Positions 24,270 through 35,000 of a stretch of 64,000 nucleotides of DNA are shown here, one piece after another. This DNA is from Chitinophaga ginsengisegetis (lineage in GTDB: Bacteria > Bacteroidota > Bacteroidia > Chitinophagales > Chitinophagaceae), in contig NZ_FUZZ01000006.1 in assembly GCF_900168065.1 (NCBI RefSeq), positions 372,001-436,000 on the forward strand. The letters are read 5' to 3'. Within the stretch, counting starts at the first letter, position 1. Every line of letters starts with the position of its first letter. The position numbers were made by a program, and so were the translations under genes. Below the pieces are notes generated by a model. That model saw nothing but the letters and a program-made list of their open reading frames with translations. It was not told the origin of the DNA and ran no database searches.

Positions 24270-25556
24270 TTAGTGCCAGTGTTGCTGGATGGCTTCCATC
24301 GACTGGCCCTTGGTTTCCGGTACCAGTTTGTATACCGTTATAAAAGCAAATACACAGCATAAGGAAAAGCACCAGAATGTTTGAGGTGTTCCTATAGATG
24401 CCAGCATGATGGGCGTTAGCTGTCCCATGATAGCGTCGGCCGTCCACATCACCATAATGCTGAGTGACAGTGCTTTTGCGCGGATGCTGTCGGGGAATAT
24501 TTCCGCAGCAATCACAAACTTCAACGGCCCGATGGAAAAAGCAAAACAAGCCAGGAAAGCCAATACACAAAGCAGGAGATAGATGCCGTTCACGGCGCCT
24601 GCGTAAAAGCAGATGCCTGTCAGCAGCAGGCTCACCGCAGCTCCGGCGGTACCCCACAGGTATAAGGGGCGCCGGCCAAGACTATCCACTTTCCAGATAG
24701 CAATAAAAGTAAAGAGCACATTTGCCGCGCCGAAAAACAACTGGCTGATAAGAGAGCTGTTCAGTGTAAGGCCCGACTGGTGCAGGATAGTAGGCCCATA
24801 ATAAATAATAGCATTAATGCCACTGAACTGCGAAAACAACGGCAGCAGGATAGCAATCAATAAAGCCCGGCGGAAACGTGGCGCTAATAACTGCGTATAC
24901 CCGGTGGCGTTAGCTGTTGTGGTGATGTACTGTTGCTTCAGCCACCGCGGACTTTCCGGGATAAAAGTAATGCCTAGTAAAAAAAGCAGTGCCGGGAAAA
25001 TACCTACCCCAAACATTTTGCGCCATACTTCCAGGCCGGTGATCAGCCCCCAGCCGTTTTGAGACGGGGTAGCGGCGTACTTCAGCAGCAGGGCATTGCT
25101 GCCATAAGCGCTGAAAATACCAATGGTAACGGCCAGCTGATAATAGGTAACTAACCGGCCCCGCAGGTGATCGGGGGCAATTTCAGAAAGATAGAGCGGC
25201 ACTACGCTGGAGGCGATGCCTACCGCCATACCGCCGAGGATGCGTGCTGCAATGAGCCAGGAGAATACCGGGATAAAAGTGCAGCCCAGCGCCGTGAGTA
25301 CAAACAGTACTGCCGACAGGAACAATAGTTTTTTCCTGCCGAGGCGGTCGCTGATGTCGCCGGCAAAAATTACCCCAACAATACAACCCGCCAGCGCCGA
25401 TGAAACAAACCAACCCAGTTGTGCAGGCGATAAGGAAAACCGGTGCTCCACAAAGGGCAGGATGCCGGATACCACGGCCATATCAAAACCAAAGAGGAAG
25501 CCGCCCAGGGAGGCTACCAGTGTAATGAAGGTGAGATGTTGGCCTTGTTGCTGCAT
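24270..25556 (-). CDS. Sugar porter family MFS transporter
   Basis: 428 residues with twelve hydrophobic spans. Sugar-porter signatures: 'GGFLFGFDMAVVSGI' in helix 1, 'DRLGRKK' in loop 2-3, 'RGRL' at helix 4, 'FIPESPRWLKQQ' at the end of helix 6, 'QFSGINAIIYYGP' in helix 7, 'DSLGRRP' in loop 8-9 and 'VPETKGQSME' at the C-terminus. The central loop between helices 6 and 7 is about 40 residues shorter than in typical XylE-like members. It should import a hexose or pentose by proton symport across the inner membrane. As last gene of the mannosidase-isomerase-porter run (2 bases after the isomerase stop), mannose is the likely substrate (inference). Confidence 0.9.
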   Translation of the reverse strand: MQQQGQHLTFITLVASLGGFLFGFDMAVVSGILPFVEHRFSLSPAQLGWFVSSALAGCIVGVIFAGDISDRLGRKKLLFLSAVLFVLTALGCTFIPVFSWLIAARILGGMAVGIASSVVPLYLSEIAPDHLRGRLVTYYQLAVTIGIFSAYGSNALLLKYAATPSQNGWGLITGLEVWRKMFGVGIFPALLFLLGITFIPESPRWLKQQYITTTANATGYTQLLAPRFRRALLIAILLPLFSQFSGINAIIYYGPTILHQSGLTLNSSLISQLFFGAANVLFTFIAIWKVDSLGRRPLYLWGTAGAAVSLLLTGICFYAGAVNGIYLLLCVLAFLACFAFSIGPLKFVIAAEIFPDSIRAKALSLSIMVMWTADAIMGQLTPIMLASIGTPQTFWCFSLCCVFAFITVYKLVPETKGQSMEAIQQHWH

Positions 25557-25558
25557 GT

Positions 25559-27355
25559 TCAGGTGGATGCTATTTGTTGATAAACCGGATGCGATGGCTT
25601 TAAAAATGCTTTGATCAGTTTCACCTGTTCCCCGTTATTGCTGGTGATCCGGCAGGCTACCGCCGCTGCCGGTATCACAAAAGTTTCAGCATAATGATAT
25701 ATTATCGTATGCCCGTTGGCGGTAGTAACCGTTACGGAACTGCCTTCTACCAGCATCATCACCAGGCAGTTGCCGTTGGTGGTGATATTTACGCTGGTGC
25801 TGAATTCCAGCCGGTGTACATCATAAAAATGCGCTGCATGTGTAGGCAGATGCACCAGTTGGTAATCTGCCTCCTGCTCTATTATCACCGGTGCAGCAAT
25901 CAGTTGTTCTTTTACGGCTTTGCCCTGCCTGCTGAAATCCAGGTTATAAAAGGCGTGATCGATATTGATGGCCCTGGGTTTCCCATCCAGACCGGGCCGC
26001 AGCCAGTCGTACATTTTAAACGTAAAAATGTATGGAGTGGCGCTGATCTCCAGTACCAGGTTATTGGCGCCGGCGCTGTGTACCGTTCCGTTAGGCACCA
26101 GGAACAAGGTATGTTTATCTGCCGTATGTTGCTGTACAAAATCCGTTATTTCTATGGGAATACCAAGATCCCGGCTGTTTTCAAGTTTGGTTCTGAACAC
26201 TCCCGGATTAATCTCATCCTGGAAGCCGAGGTACACGGTGGCGCCGGCTTTACAATCCAGGATATAGTAGGTTTCATCCTGTGTGAATGTTTCACCGAAA
26301 TGCGTACGGATATAATCCATTGAAGGGTGGCATTGAATGGAGAGGTTGCCGCCGTCAAATGTATCGAGGAAGTCGAAGCGGATAGGGAATTCATATTTAA
26401 AGATACCGGCATGATTGCCCAGGATGGCGGTGTGTTGTGCATACATCAGCCATTCAAAGGGAATTTCCATCAGGGAGCCATCGCTTTCAAAGAGCACCCC
26501 GTTTTCCGGAACAATCAATTCAAATGACCAGGCGTAATTTATCTCTTCCGTGTTAATGCCATTGATATGTGTTTTCAGCCACTGGCCGCCCCAGGCGCCG
26601 GCTTCAAACCATGGCCGCACCCGGAAAGTAGAATGGACCAGCTGGTAAATGCCTGCCTGTAGATCTTTATTAAATGCCCAGGCAATATGATCCGGCCATT
26701 GGGTATCGGCTATGATGTGAATGCGTGGCAGCAGGGTTTGTTTGTAGTTATTGAGCACCACCCAATCCACAAAGTAAAACCGTTTATACATTTCAGCGCT
26801 GCCACCGGCAGTATTGCTGCCGAAGTTAGTGATAGTGCCGGCGCGCATGCGGTACTGGAGTTCGTTTTTTGGAAGATCCAGGTATATCACCGGGGCAGTG
26901 GCGTGAGTGAGCGCGGCGCCACTGCCTGATACGATATGAAGATCATAAGGACCATCGAAAGATAACGCTGCCAGTTTTTCATCATCAAAGAAATCAGTGA
27001 TCTGTAAAGAAGTTTTTGTACCCCACACATCGCCTTCATTGCCAATAAAAGGGCCGACCAGTTCCTGTATACAATCGTTGCTTTTTAGCAGGCCCTGCGT
27101 ATCATGCCACTTAACGTTAATGCCTATACGTGCAAATTCCAGTTTCAGTGCTGTATGGATCTTATCCCAGAAAATGCCTGCATAGCCGTCTATCAGTACC
27201 AGCGGATGCTGTACCATCCACCTGGCCAGTGATTCATAGCCTGTCTGTATCTTTCCATGGCCGAGCGGATGGGCCGGGTACCTGTTATAGGTACCGGGTG
27301 GTGGGGTTGCTGCATGTTCCGGCAGCAAGGGTTGTGCTGATTCTCGCCAGATCAT
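25559..27355 (-). CDS. Class I mannose-6-phosphate-isomerase-like protein with extra N-terminal domain
   Basis: 598 residues from the ATG at 27355, 4 bases after the mannosidase stop codon; a GTG at 27376 would overlap that gene. The C-terminal half is a type I phosphomannose isomerase cupin: zinc-ligand candidates Gln341 and His343 ('LSIQCHPSMDY'), Glu361 ('QDETYYIL') and His426 ('VPNGTVHSAG'). The first 230 residues are not found in the classical enzyme (about 390 residues). They contain 'PLVLIDGYAGIFWDKIHTAL', which resembles the start of a nucleoside-kinase-type Rossmann fold but lacks the GK[ST] P-loop. Expected reaction: mannose-6-phosphate to fructose-6-phosphate, or a related aldose-ketose isomerisation in the cytoplasm. 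No separate sugar kinase gene is in the operon. Confidence 0.85.
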   Translation of the reverse strand: MIWRESAQPLLPEHAATPPPGTYNRYPAHPLGHGKIQTGYESLARWMVQHPLVLIDGYAGIFWDKIHTALKLEFARIGINVKWHDTQGLLKSNDCIQELVGPFIGNEGDVWGTKTSLQITDFFDDEKLAALSFDGPYDLHIVSGSGAALTHATAPVIYLDLPKNELQYRMRAGTITNFGSNTAGGSAEMYKRFYFVDWVVLNNYKQTLLPRIHIIADTQWPDHIAWAFNKDLQAGIYQLVHSTFRVRPWFEAGAWGGQWLKTHINGINTEEINYAWSFELIVPENGVLFESDGSLMEIPFEWLMYAQHTAILGNHAGIFKYEFPIRFDFLDTFDGGNLSIQCHPSMDYIRTHFGETFTQDETYYILDCKAGATVYLGFQDEINPGVFRTKLENSRDLGIPIEITDFVQQHTADKHTLFLVPNGTVHSAGANNLVLEISATPYIFTFKMYDWLRPGLDGKPRAINIDHAFYNLDFSRQGKAVKEQLIAAPVIIEQEADYQLVHLPTHAAHFYDVHRLEFSTSVNITTNGNCLVMMLVEGSSVTVTTANGHTIIYHYAETFVIPAAAVACRITSNNGEQVKLIKAFLKPSHPVYQQIAST

Positions 27356-27359
27356 AATC

Positions 27360-30326
27360 TTATTTTTTTGCCACACGGACCATTATTATTCCTTTACCGG
27401 GAATGGTGAAACTATCCGGAAGTGTGTGCTTGTTTGTTTCCAGTATGTCGCTTTCTGAAATATTTAAAGCGGTGGATTTATTTTTTGATGTTAGTGTAAC
27501 CGTGGCCGTATGACCGGAAGTATTTACCAGTTGCAGCAATACACCATTGCCATCTGCTGCGGGGTAGAGGTTTTCCACATATATATTTTTCCCGCTGATG
27601 TTAAAGAACAGGCTCTCCGAAGGAGCGCCATCTGCAGCTGTAACAACCGGTGGCAGATGATTTTCCAGCCCGTTATTGTTAACGTCTGCGGCATCAAACG
27701 GGCCGTGTACCTGCAGGTAATAATGAAAGGTAGTGATCCCTTCCTGGTCTCTACGGAAATTGGTGTGCCACAGGTTGTTCATTACCCAGGAAGAGATAAG
27801 GGGTTGCTGCTCTGTAAACGAAATCCAGCGGGGAGAGCTATGTAACCCGCCGAGCAGCCCCGCGGTGGGGTACTGCCCGATTTCAAACAGGGGCGCATCG
27901 GGGCTCGACCAGGTAACGCCCGTATTTTTCCCGGATACATCTACCCAACGTTGCTGCGTATACCAGTTCCTGTTAGTATGGGGTAACTGGTCTGCTTCGG
28001 CAGCGATACTTCCCCACGGGATGCTGTAACGCACCTGTGCGCCGGGAATACGGAAGGGAAATACAAAGTGTACGCTTTCTTTACTGCCAATGGCAGTTTT
28101 ATCGATGGTGTTAATGAGTGTAACCTGGTCGGTGCCTGCGGTGAGTTGTATTTCGCGGCTGAGTGAGCGCGCGCCGGGTGCCGGTGTGTTGATCACCAGG
28201 CTTACTACCAGCGGGCCTTTTTCTTTGATATGAATATCCGCCGGTCCGCTGTATTGTATTTTTTCCGCGGAGTCGCCGGGCATATAAGTGTATTGGTTCA
28301 ATCCGGCGGAGTCGGCAAAGTTGCCGCTATAGCCCTTTTTAAGAAGCTGGGTGATGTTGCCGGTCTTTGGGTCTACCCGGACGGAATAAATGCCGTTATC
28401 GAGGCTGTAATCCGTAACAGTTGCTTTTTTAAGCGAGGCTCCATTGCCTGCGTGAATAGTAAAACGCTGTTTGGAGAAAGGAGGGAGCGCTGTTGCCAGG
28501 AAGGCCAATTCACCGGTGCTGAGCCTTTGCGATGGTAATTTTCTGCCGTTGAGGTCTTTCACGAGATCGCCCGAAGTGCTGAGGGCGGCAGGTATGCGCA
28601 CCAATGCGGTGCGGGAATGACCGAGGGTATTGTAAACGTCTATGGCTTGTACGCCTGTGGCACTGCCGGTATATCCGTTGCCGTTAGTACTGCTGCGCAG
28701 CAGCGCTTCCGACCGGGCCCGGGCATCCAGTGCAAAGGCTTGTTTAAACTGCCACTGGGCTACGGCTTTGGGATCCTGCGGGTTAGATACGCTGTTGAAA
28801 GCGCCCCAGGTATGTTCATTGAACATGATGAGGTCCGTCCAGGTATTACGGAAAGAGTCCGCAGGGTAGCCGGATTTCCCCCTGATAGCCCAGATGGCGC
28901 CGGCCTGTTGCAACCGGTCAGATGCGTTCCGGTTGATGGCGGTTTCTTTCGCAGCTGAGGCGATGCCATCTGTCCAGTATTCGGTGTAGTCGCCGCTGAG
29001 CACCGGGATTTTGTCTTTCCATCCGGCTTCAAAGTCGTGAAAGAATTGCTTTACCGAGGTGATAATAAGTTTGGGAGATGTATACCGCTCATTCCATGCT
29101 TTTACAGCGTCCGGCAGCTCAGGGTCTATGGGTGCATTATCGCTCATGGCCCAGGTGAGGAGCGTCATGTTATAGGGGAAGTGGTTATGTTCCAGCTGGG
29201 AGAGATAGTCAAAAAGATAGGGGTTGAGAAAATTTTCACTGGGTTTGCCGGTGTAATACGGCTTGGGATCTTCTATGGTAAAGAAGTTGGGTATTTTGCT
29301 TCCTTTCAGCGTATAGCCGATAGAGTAGGGCGACGACTGCCAGAAGAGAACCTGTTGCTTGCCGGAGGCATCCTGCCAGTAGAAGGGTTTATCGCGCCAT
29401 TGCCCGGAGCTGCCGATGCGGTCGTTGGCGTTGGGCGCGCTGAGGAAGTATTTCATACCGGTAATGGCCGACTGGCTGATCAGTCCCCATGAGGCGCCGG
29501 GAACATCTCCCTGGAACATGGTGTTGATGGTAATGCCATAGTCTTTTGCAAGCCGCGCGCCTGTAGCAAACAGTTGCAGCAGTTGTGCAGGAGAAGTGGC
29601 GCTGGTATTGGTATTGGCGTAAGCGCCGTCGAGATTGATCCATCCTTTTTTAACGGCTTCGCGGAATGCCTGTTTCTTTTCATCGCTGGCGGCGGCAAGG
29701 TATTTATCTACCACCCAAAGGGCTTCCGTGTTCCATTTGAAGCGGGCTTCCGGCGGATAGCCGGCCGTACGGGCGGCTATTTTAATGGCTTCATCGATGT
29801 TGTTCATATGAATGGCCAGCACTTTCGCCTGTACGTTGGTATACCCTACATCCACATGCGAGTGGGGCATGAGGTATACATTCCATTGCCGGGTGGGTGA
29901 AACAATACACCGGGCGGTATAGGTTTGTCCGCCGCTTTGCAGGCGAACAAACAGCTGGGTGTCTTTGTCTACGGCTTCGCCGGGCAGCGGCAGTTCATAA
30001 TCCTGGATGCCATCCGGGTTGGCCGGCAGCGCAAGACTATCCTCATGCCCATTAAAATACATATACACCATTGCCGACTGGTAGCTTTTGCCGCCGTGGA
30101 AGTGCATGCGTACCATTCGGGCGGGAGCGCCATGATGATTCAGGTAAGCGATGGTGGGTTGCAGTTCTATGCTGGTAAAGGGCGCCTGCTGCTGTGATAA
30201 ATCAGCGCCGGCCTGGTAAAGGGCTAAATCCCTGTTGTATGTACCGGGAAATTTCAGGCCCCGTGCGCTTACGCCGGCGGCCAGAAAGCAGCTACATAAC
30301 AGGAGTTTTGCTATTATATGCTTCAT
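27360..30326 (-). CDS. GH38 family alpha-mannosidase, exported
   Basis: 988 residues from the ATG at 30326, signal peptide 'KHIIAKLLLCSCFLAAGVSA'. GH38 features: 'PHSHVDVGYT' (His155, His157 and Asp159 as zinc ligands), 'MFQGDVPGASWGL' with Asp274 as nucleophile candidate, and 'MFNEHTWGAFNS' near residue 505, a late zinc-binding His region. The all-beta C-terminal domains of the family follow. It removes alpha-linked mannose, probably in the periplasm, from glycans brought in by the adjacent SusC/SusD. A terminator precedes it after susD, and a TATGTTTG promoter-like box lies 5 bases before its ATG, so it may be transcribed separately. Upstream in-frame starts up to 30431 would run through that box. 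Confidence 0.9.
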   Translation of the reverse strand: MKHIIAKLLLCSCFLAAGVSARGLKFPGTYNRDLALYQAGADLSQQQAPFTSIELQPTIAYLNHHGAPARMVRMHFHGGKSYQSAMVYMYFNGHEDSLALPANPDGIQDYELPLPGEAVDKDTQLFVRLQSGGQTYTARCIVSPTRQWNVYLMPHSHVDVGYTNVQAKVLAIHMNNIDEAIKIAARTAGYPPEARFKWNTEALWVVDKYLAAASDEKKQAFREAVKKGWINLDGAYANTNTSATSPAQLLQLFATGARLAKDYGITINTMFQGDVPGASWGLISQSAITGMKYFLSAPNANDRIGSSGQWRDKPFYWQDASGKQQVLFWQSSPYSIGYTLKGSKIPNFFTIEDPKPYYTGKPSENFLNPYLFDYLSQLEHNHFPYNMTLLTWAMSDNAPIDPELPDAVKAWNERYTSPKLIITSVKQFFHDFEAGWKDKIPVLSGDYTEYWTDGIASAAKETAINRNASDRLQQAGAIWAIRGKSGYPADSFRNTWTDLIMFNEHTWGAFNSVSNPQDPKAVAQWQFKQAFALDARARSEALLRSSTNGNGYTGSATGVQAIDVYNTLGHSRTALVRIPAALSTSGDLVKDLNGRKLPSQRLSTGELAFLATALPPFSKQRFTIHAGNGASLKKATVTDYSLDNGIYSVRVDPKTGNITQLLKKGYSGNFADSAGLNQYTYMPGDSAEKIQYSGPADIHIKEKGPLVVSLVINTPAPGARSLSREIQLTAGTDQVTLINTIDKTAIGSKESVHFVFPFRIPGAQVRYSIPWGSIAAEADQLPHTNRNWYTQQRWVDVSGKNTGVTWSSPDAPLFEIGQYPTAGLLGGLHSSPRWISFTEQQPLISSWVMNNLWHTNFRRDQEGITTFHYYLQVHGPFDAADVNNNGLENHLPPVVTAADGAPSESLFFNISGKNIYVENLYPAADGNGVLLQLVNTSGHTATVTLTSKNKSTALNISESDILETNKHTLPDSFTIPGKGIIMVRVAKK

Positions 30327-30339
30327 ATGTACAAACATA
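30326..30339 (-). promoter_or_regulatory. Shared 14-mer TATGTTTGTACATA before the mannosidase
   Basis: Read on the minus strand, TATGTTTG is a perfect TAnnTTTG box 5 bases before the ATG. The same 14 bases also form an interrupted palindrome (TATGT...ACATA), and an identical copy stands at 36608-36621 before the glycosidase-like gene. It is therefore either a promoter core, an operator, or both. Confidence 0.55.
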
Positions 30340-30413
30340 CATACATATTTCAATATTCTGAAAGGAATCTGGAATTGGTCGCTGAGCGTTAGGATCGTTC
30401 CCGGTAAAAGAAA

Positions 30414-30439
30414 ATGGGAAGATGCACGCATCTTCCCAT
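30414..30439 (-). terminator. Intrinsic terminator between susD and the mannosidase
   Basis: ATGGGAAGATGC (30414-30425) pairs with GCATCTTCCCAT (30428-30439), followed on the minus strand by TTTCTTTT. It lies 27 bases after the susD stop. Confidence 0.8.
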
Positions 30440-30466
30440 CTCCGGATAATAAAATAATATCCGCTG

Positions 30467-31975
30467 TTAGAATCCCGGGTTGTTAGGTAACAACTTCGGG
30501 TTCACATCACTTTCCTGTTTCGGAACAGGAAACAGCAATTGTTTTGCTGCGAACGTAGCGCCGAATACGGTTCTATGTCCAACAAAATTATCCCAGTTGC
30601 CGGTCACATCGTTATGCACTTTCCGGGTCCGGATCATATCGAACCACATTTTATTTTCAAAGCAAAGTTCAAAATAACGCTGCAGCCATACTTCCTGTTC
30701 AAAAGCGGCTTGTGACATAGTAGATAGCGGCGCCAGTTTAGCGCGGGCGCGAATCGCATTTACATAACTGATGGCACTTGCATTCGGACCACCTCCTGCG
30801 CGGTTGGAAGCTTCAGCATACATCAGGTATACATCTGCCAGGCGGTAAAGGGTATAGTTGAGATCTGATTTTGCAGTGCTTGTCACCGCTAAAACATCAA
30901 ACCATTTGTAAATATACCGGCCTTTAAAGGTAATGGTATCAGTACTGGGCGCTTTCTTCTTGTACTTGGTGTAAAAGAATTGTCTTTCCTGTATCCTTTT
31001 ATCACCGGCAGGGAACGATGCAATAAACTGCGGGGTAGGGTATACGGATCCATACTCATCAGAATATTGTGAAATACCTGCGTAGTTGGGAATGGTAAGC
31101 GGCGTAAGCGGATTAAGGCTTGGTACGGCAGCCGCGTACTGTACCTGGAAAATGAACTCCCCAAGGTTTTTATTAGCCGGGTTGATCATGTCTGTGTATT
31201 CCGGGAACAGCGTATAACCGCCGTTGTCAATTACTGACTTGGAAGCAGCGGCAGACAGCGCATAGTACTGGTTACCTCCGTTAATAGCAGCACCGGCGTA
31301 GGTCAGGTATACATCCGCGAGAAGCGATTGAACGAGTCCCATCGATACTTTACCGGTTTTATCTGACCAGGGCAATGTTGATTTTGCCGCAGTGAGCAGA
31401 TCCGGGATAATGATCTCATCATAAATCGCCTTTGCCTCTGTACGGGGCAGATTCAGGTTCAGGTCTTTAGGCACCTCGGTTACTTTTGGCACTGCACCGT
31501 ACAATCTTACCAGGTGAAAATAATAAAGTGCCCGCAGGGTATGCGCTTCTGCCAGCATATTGGTTTTATCCGCATCAGACACGGCTGCCTGCGGCAGCTT
31601 TTCGAGGGCCAGGTTACAGGCGCCTACGCCCAGGTATAAACGTTGCCACCAGGTATCCACATAAAAGGAGGTGGCGTTATAGCTGAGATTCTGAAAAGAA
31701 GCAAACCCGGTTTGCCCGAGATCACTGTTGGCCTTGCCGGTCATGAACTCCATCAGGTTGTAGACGTTACCGCCATAGGAAGATGGTTGTCCCTGTAAGA
31801 AACCCTGCAGGTACTGGTAAGAACCGTTTGCCAGCGCGCGTGCTACTTTAGGATCGGAGAGGTCGGCATCCGGCGGCAGAAAATTCGTGGGTTTTTGTTC
31901 CAGGAATTTTTTGCAGGAGCAACTGAGCAACACCAGCAACGCGAGTATGATATGTTTAGTCGTTTTCATTTTCAT
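30467..31975 (-). CDS. SusD/RagB family lipoprotein of the mannoside locus
   Basis: 502 residues, ATG start, lipobox LSCSC and 'KKFLEQKPTNFLPP'. Helical SusD N-terminal core with 'AEAHTLRALYYFHLVRLYG'. C-terminal 'YRLADVYLMYAEASNRAGG' and 'RYFELCFENKMWFDMIRTR', where the usual E-R-x-x-E-F is replaced by a Y-F-E-L-x-F-E variant. It ends 'NPKLLPNNPGF', the expected SusD C-terminus. It pairs with the SusC encoded 50 bases upstream and should hold alpha-mannose-containing glycan at the cell surface, judged from the GH38 gene that follows. A strong terminator directly after it suggests that susCD messages outnumber those of the enzymes downstream. Confidence 0.93.
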   Translation of the reverse strand: MKMKTTKHIILALLVLLSCSCKKFLEQKPTNFLPPDADLSDPKVARALANGSYQYLQGFLQGQPSSYGGNVYNLMEFMTGKANSDLGQTGFASFQNLSYNATSFYVDTWWQRLYLGVGACNLALEKLPQAAVSDADKTNMLAEAHTLRALYYFHLVRLYGAVPKVTEVPKDLNLNLPRTEAKAIYDEIIIPDLLTAAKSTLPWSDKTGKVSMGLVQSLLADVYLTYAGAAINGGNQYYALSAAASKSVIDNGGYTLFPEYTDMINPANKNLGEFIFQVQYAAAVPSLNPLTPLTIPNYAGISQYSDEYGSVYPTPQFIASFPAGDKRIQERQFFYTKYKKKAPSTDTITFKGRYIYKWFDVLAVTSTAKSDLNYTLYRLADVYLMYAEASNRAGGGPNASAISYVNAIRARAKLAPLSTMSQAAFEQEVWLQRYFELCFENKMWFDMIRTRKVHNDVTGNWDNFVGHRTVFGATFAAKQLLFPVPKQESDVNPKLLPNNPGF

Positions 31976-32025
31976 ATTTTTTTAATCACTAAAAAGGTTA
32001 TCACATCAACGGGTATACGATTTCA

Positions 32026-35000
32026 TCAGAAATCAAGATTCACACCCAGGTTCCACACGCGCGGGCGGGGATAAGGGAAGAAGTCGATGTTCTGGGAGAA
32101 GCCGGTGTTAGAGCCATAACCAAAATTGAAAGTGTCTACTTCAGGGTCATAACCGGTGTATTTGGTAATGAGGAAAAGATTTTGCACACTGCCATAAATA
32201 CGGAACCTGCGGATATGGCTTCTCTGCATCCAGGATTCGGGGAAGGTATAACCCAGTGTGAAGTTTTGTCCCCTGATATAGGAACCATCTTCTACCCACC
32301 AGGTATCAAAATGGGAATCCTGTGTAAATTTATAGCTGCGCACCTGTGCAATATGTGTATTCTGATTTTCAGGTGTCCATGCATTCAATACGGTAGCCAG
32401 GCTGTTAGCCAGTGTTTGACGATCTTCCACAGAGTGTTTGAAAGCAGCAGCTGTATTCACGCCCTGTACAAAACGGATGTCAAAAGTAAAGTCCCATCCT
32501 TTGTATTTAATGGTGCTGCTGAAAGTACCGGTCCATTTTGGATAGGCGCGGCCAATGATATCATACACTGCATTACCGGCAGAATCGTATTCGTATTTTC
32601 TGTCGCCGGGCAACAGGGAATGTTTGGCTGCTTCTGCGGCTTCGTCACTACCATAGGTACCTAACCTTTTCATTCCATAAAAAGAACCGATAGGCTCACC
32701 TACGCGCAGGATATTGGTTTGACCCAGGAAGTTGGGGCCAGGGAAGATATCCGCGTTACCATCGTTGAGGGTGAGGATCTTATTTTTATTGGTAGCAAAA
32801 ACGAAAGTAGTGGACCAGGTGAAGTTTGGTTTCTGGATGTTCACCGTATTCAGGTTTACTTCCAGACCGGTGTTTCTTACTTCACCTACGTTTTTATACA
32901 CATTGGACGTGAACATACCGGCAGACCATGGAATAGGTGTTGCCAGCAGGAGGTCCGATGTTTTACGGTTATAATAATCCACGTTCAGGTTAATGCGGTT
33001 GTCTAACATCACCAGTTCCACGCCGGCATCTATCTGGTTGGAACGTTCCCATTTAAGATCCGGGTTACCTATATACCCAGGTACCAGGGTAGGCTGATTG
33101 GCGCCGCCAATTACGGTTTGATCGGGACGATACTGTGGAGAGTACTGGAACTGACCAATTTCCTGGTTACCGGAAGTACCGTAGCTGGCGCGGATCTTCA
33201 GGTTGTTGATGGTTTTACTGCCCTTCAGGAAGTCTTCCTCAGAAACACGCCATGCTGCCGCAACAGATGGGAAGAACGCGAACTGGTTGTCTTTACTGAA
33301 TTTGGAAGAACCATCATATCTCGCGGTAGCAGTAAAGAGGTATTTATTCTTCAGGTTATAATTAACACGGCCATAGTAGGAGTTCATCGACCAGGGCTGG
33401 GTTTCTGAAGTAATGTTGTTACGTACAGATCCTGCGGCCAGCGAATTCCACTGGAAGTAATCAGACAGGAAATTCTGTGTTTCCGCCAGCGCATTTTCAT
33501 TGGTGTATTGCAGGAAGGAAATACCTACTACCGCATTCAGGCTGTTGTTATTTTTGAACTGCTTGTTATAGGTAAGATAGTTTTCCGACTGCCAGTATTT
33601 ACCATAGTTATTGGTGATCCTGGCTACACCGCCCTGATCCTGCGACAGGTGAGGCAGGTTGCCGGCGGAATAGAAATTGGCTTTATTGCTGATCTGGTCG
33701 TAACCAAAGTCAGTTTTAAAGTTCAGATCCTTGTTGATCTGAAACTGCATATAGAAATTGCCCAGCGTATGCACCTGGTTATTGAGGGTATACCTGTTCT
33801 GCGCAATCTGTACTGGGTTTGGACCACCTTCCAGTCCGGGTATATCGTAGTTGCCGGCCCACTTACCGTCAGGATACCTTACCGGTACAATAGGTACTTC
33901 TTCCGTAACCATTCTTGGTACGTTTAAGGAACCATTACCATCAGATACTACTCTTTGTGTGCTGGATACAATGTTCAGGCTACCGCCAATTTTCAGCCAG
34001 TCTTTTACCTGGTCATCGAAAGTGGCCCTGGCAGAGTATCTTCTGAACCATGATTCTATCATCAAACCATTCTGATCCAGGTAACCGAGTGAGGCGCTAT
34101 AGAGTAATTTATCCGTACCGCCCTGGAAGTTCACCTGGTGGCTGGTAGACACTGCCGGTTTGTAGGTTTCTTTTTCCCAGTTGGTGTTGTACAGCGGTTT
34201 GTCGTTCTCGTCAAACAGCAATGGAAAATGTTCGTGATCCAGTATAGCGGTTGGCGTCCAGGTGCCATGATCCGGATCAAACTTGGTGGCATTGGCAAAT
34301 GCTTCGTTGTATACTTTTACAAATTGCTCTGAATTTAAGGTGGGGAGATGACTGGCCAGTGTACTTACGTTTACATCACCCTGGTAGCTTACCTGGGTAG
34401 GACCGGCTTTACCACGTTTGGTAGTGATCATAATTACACCGTTGGCGCCTCTCGCACCATAAATAGCAGTAGAGGAAGCGTCTTTCAGTACTTCAATGGA
34501 GGCGATATCATTTGGGTTGAGCGCATTGGCATCAACACCCGCCACACCATCTACTACATACAAAGGATCCACGAAAGAGTTGATAGAACCGATACCGCGG
34601 ATACGTACCTTCGCTGCCTGGCCGGGGGCGCTGCTGTTGATGTTTACGTCCACGCCGGCCACCTTGCCCTGTAAGGCCTGCGAGATATTTGGAACGGGTT
34701 TGTCCATCACCTGCTCACCTTTGAGAGACGCTACTGCGCCGGTGAGATCAGACTTTTTTACCGAACCATAACCAATTACCACGAGGTCGCTTAAGGTATT
34801 CACCTGTACTTCCAGTGATACATTGATGTTGGTTTGACTCCCCACCCTGACCTCTTTGGTGGCGAATCCGGTGAACGAGAATACCAGCACGGCGTTTTCG
34901 TTGGGCACCGACAGGGAATATACGCCGTCTACGTTGGCGATGGTTCCGCTGGAAGTACCTTTAATGGCCACCGTAGTATTTGGAATTACGGATCCATCGG

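Noticed and set aside
25694..26323. 209-codon plus-strand frame opposite the mannose-isomerase-like gene
   Set aside because: The opposite strand encodes conserved zinc-site motifs; this frame shows no family pattern.
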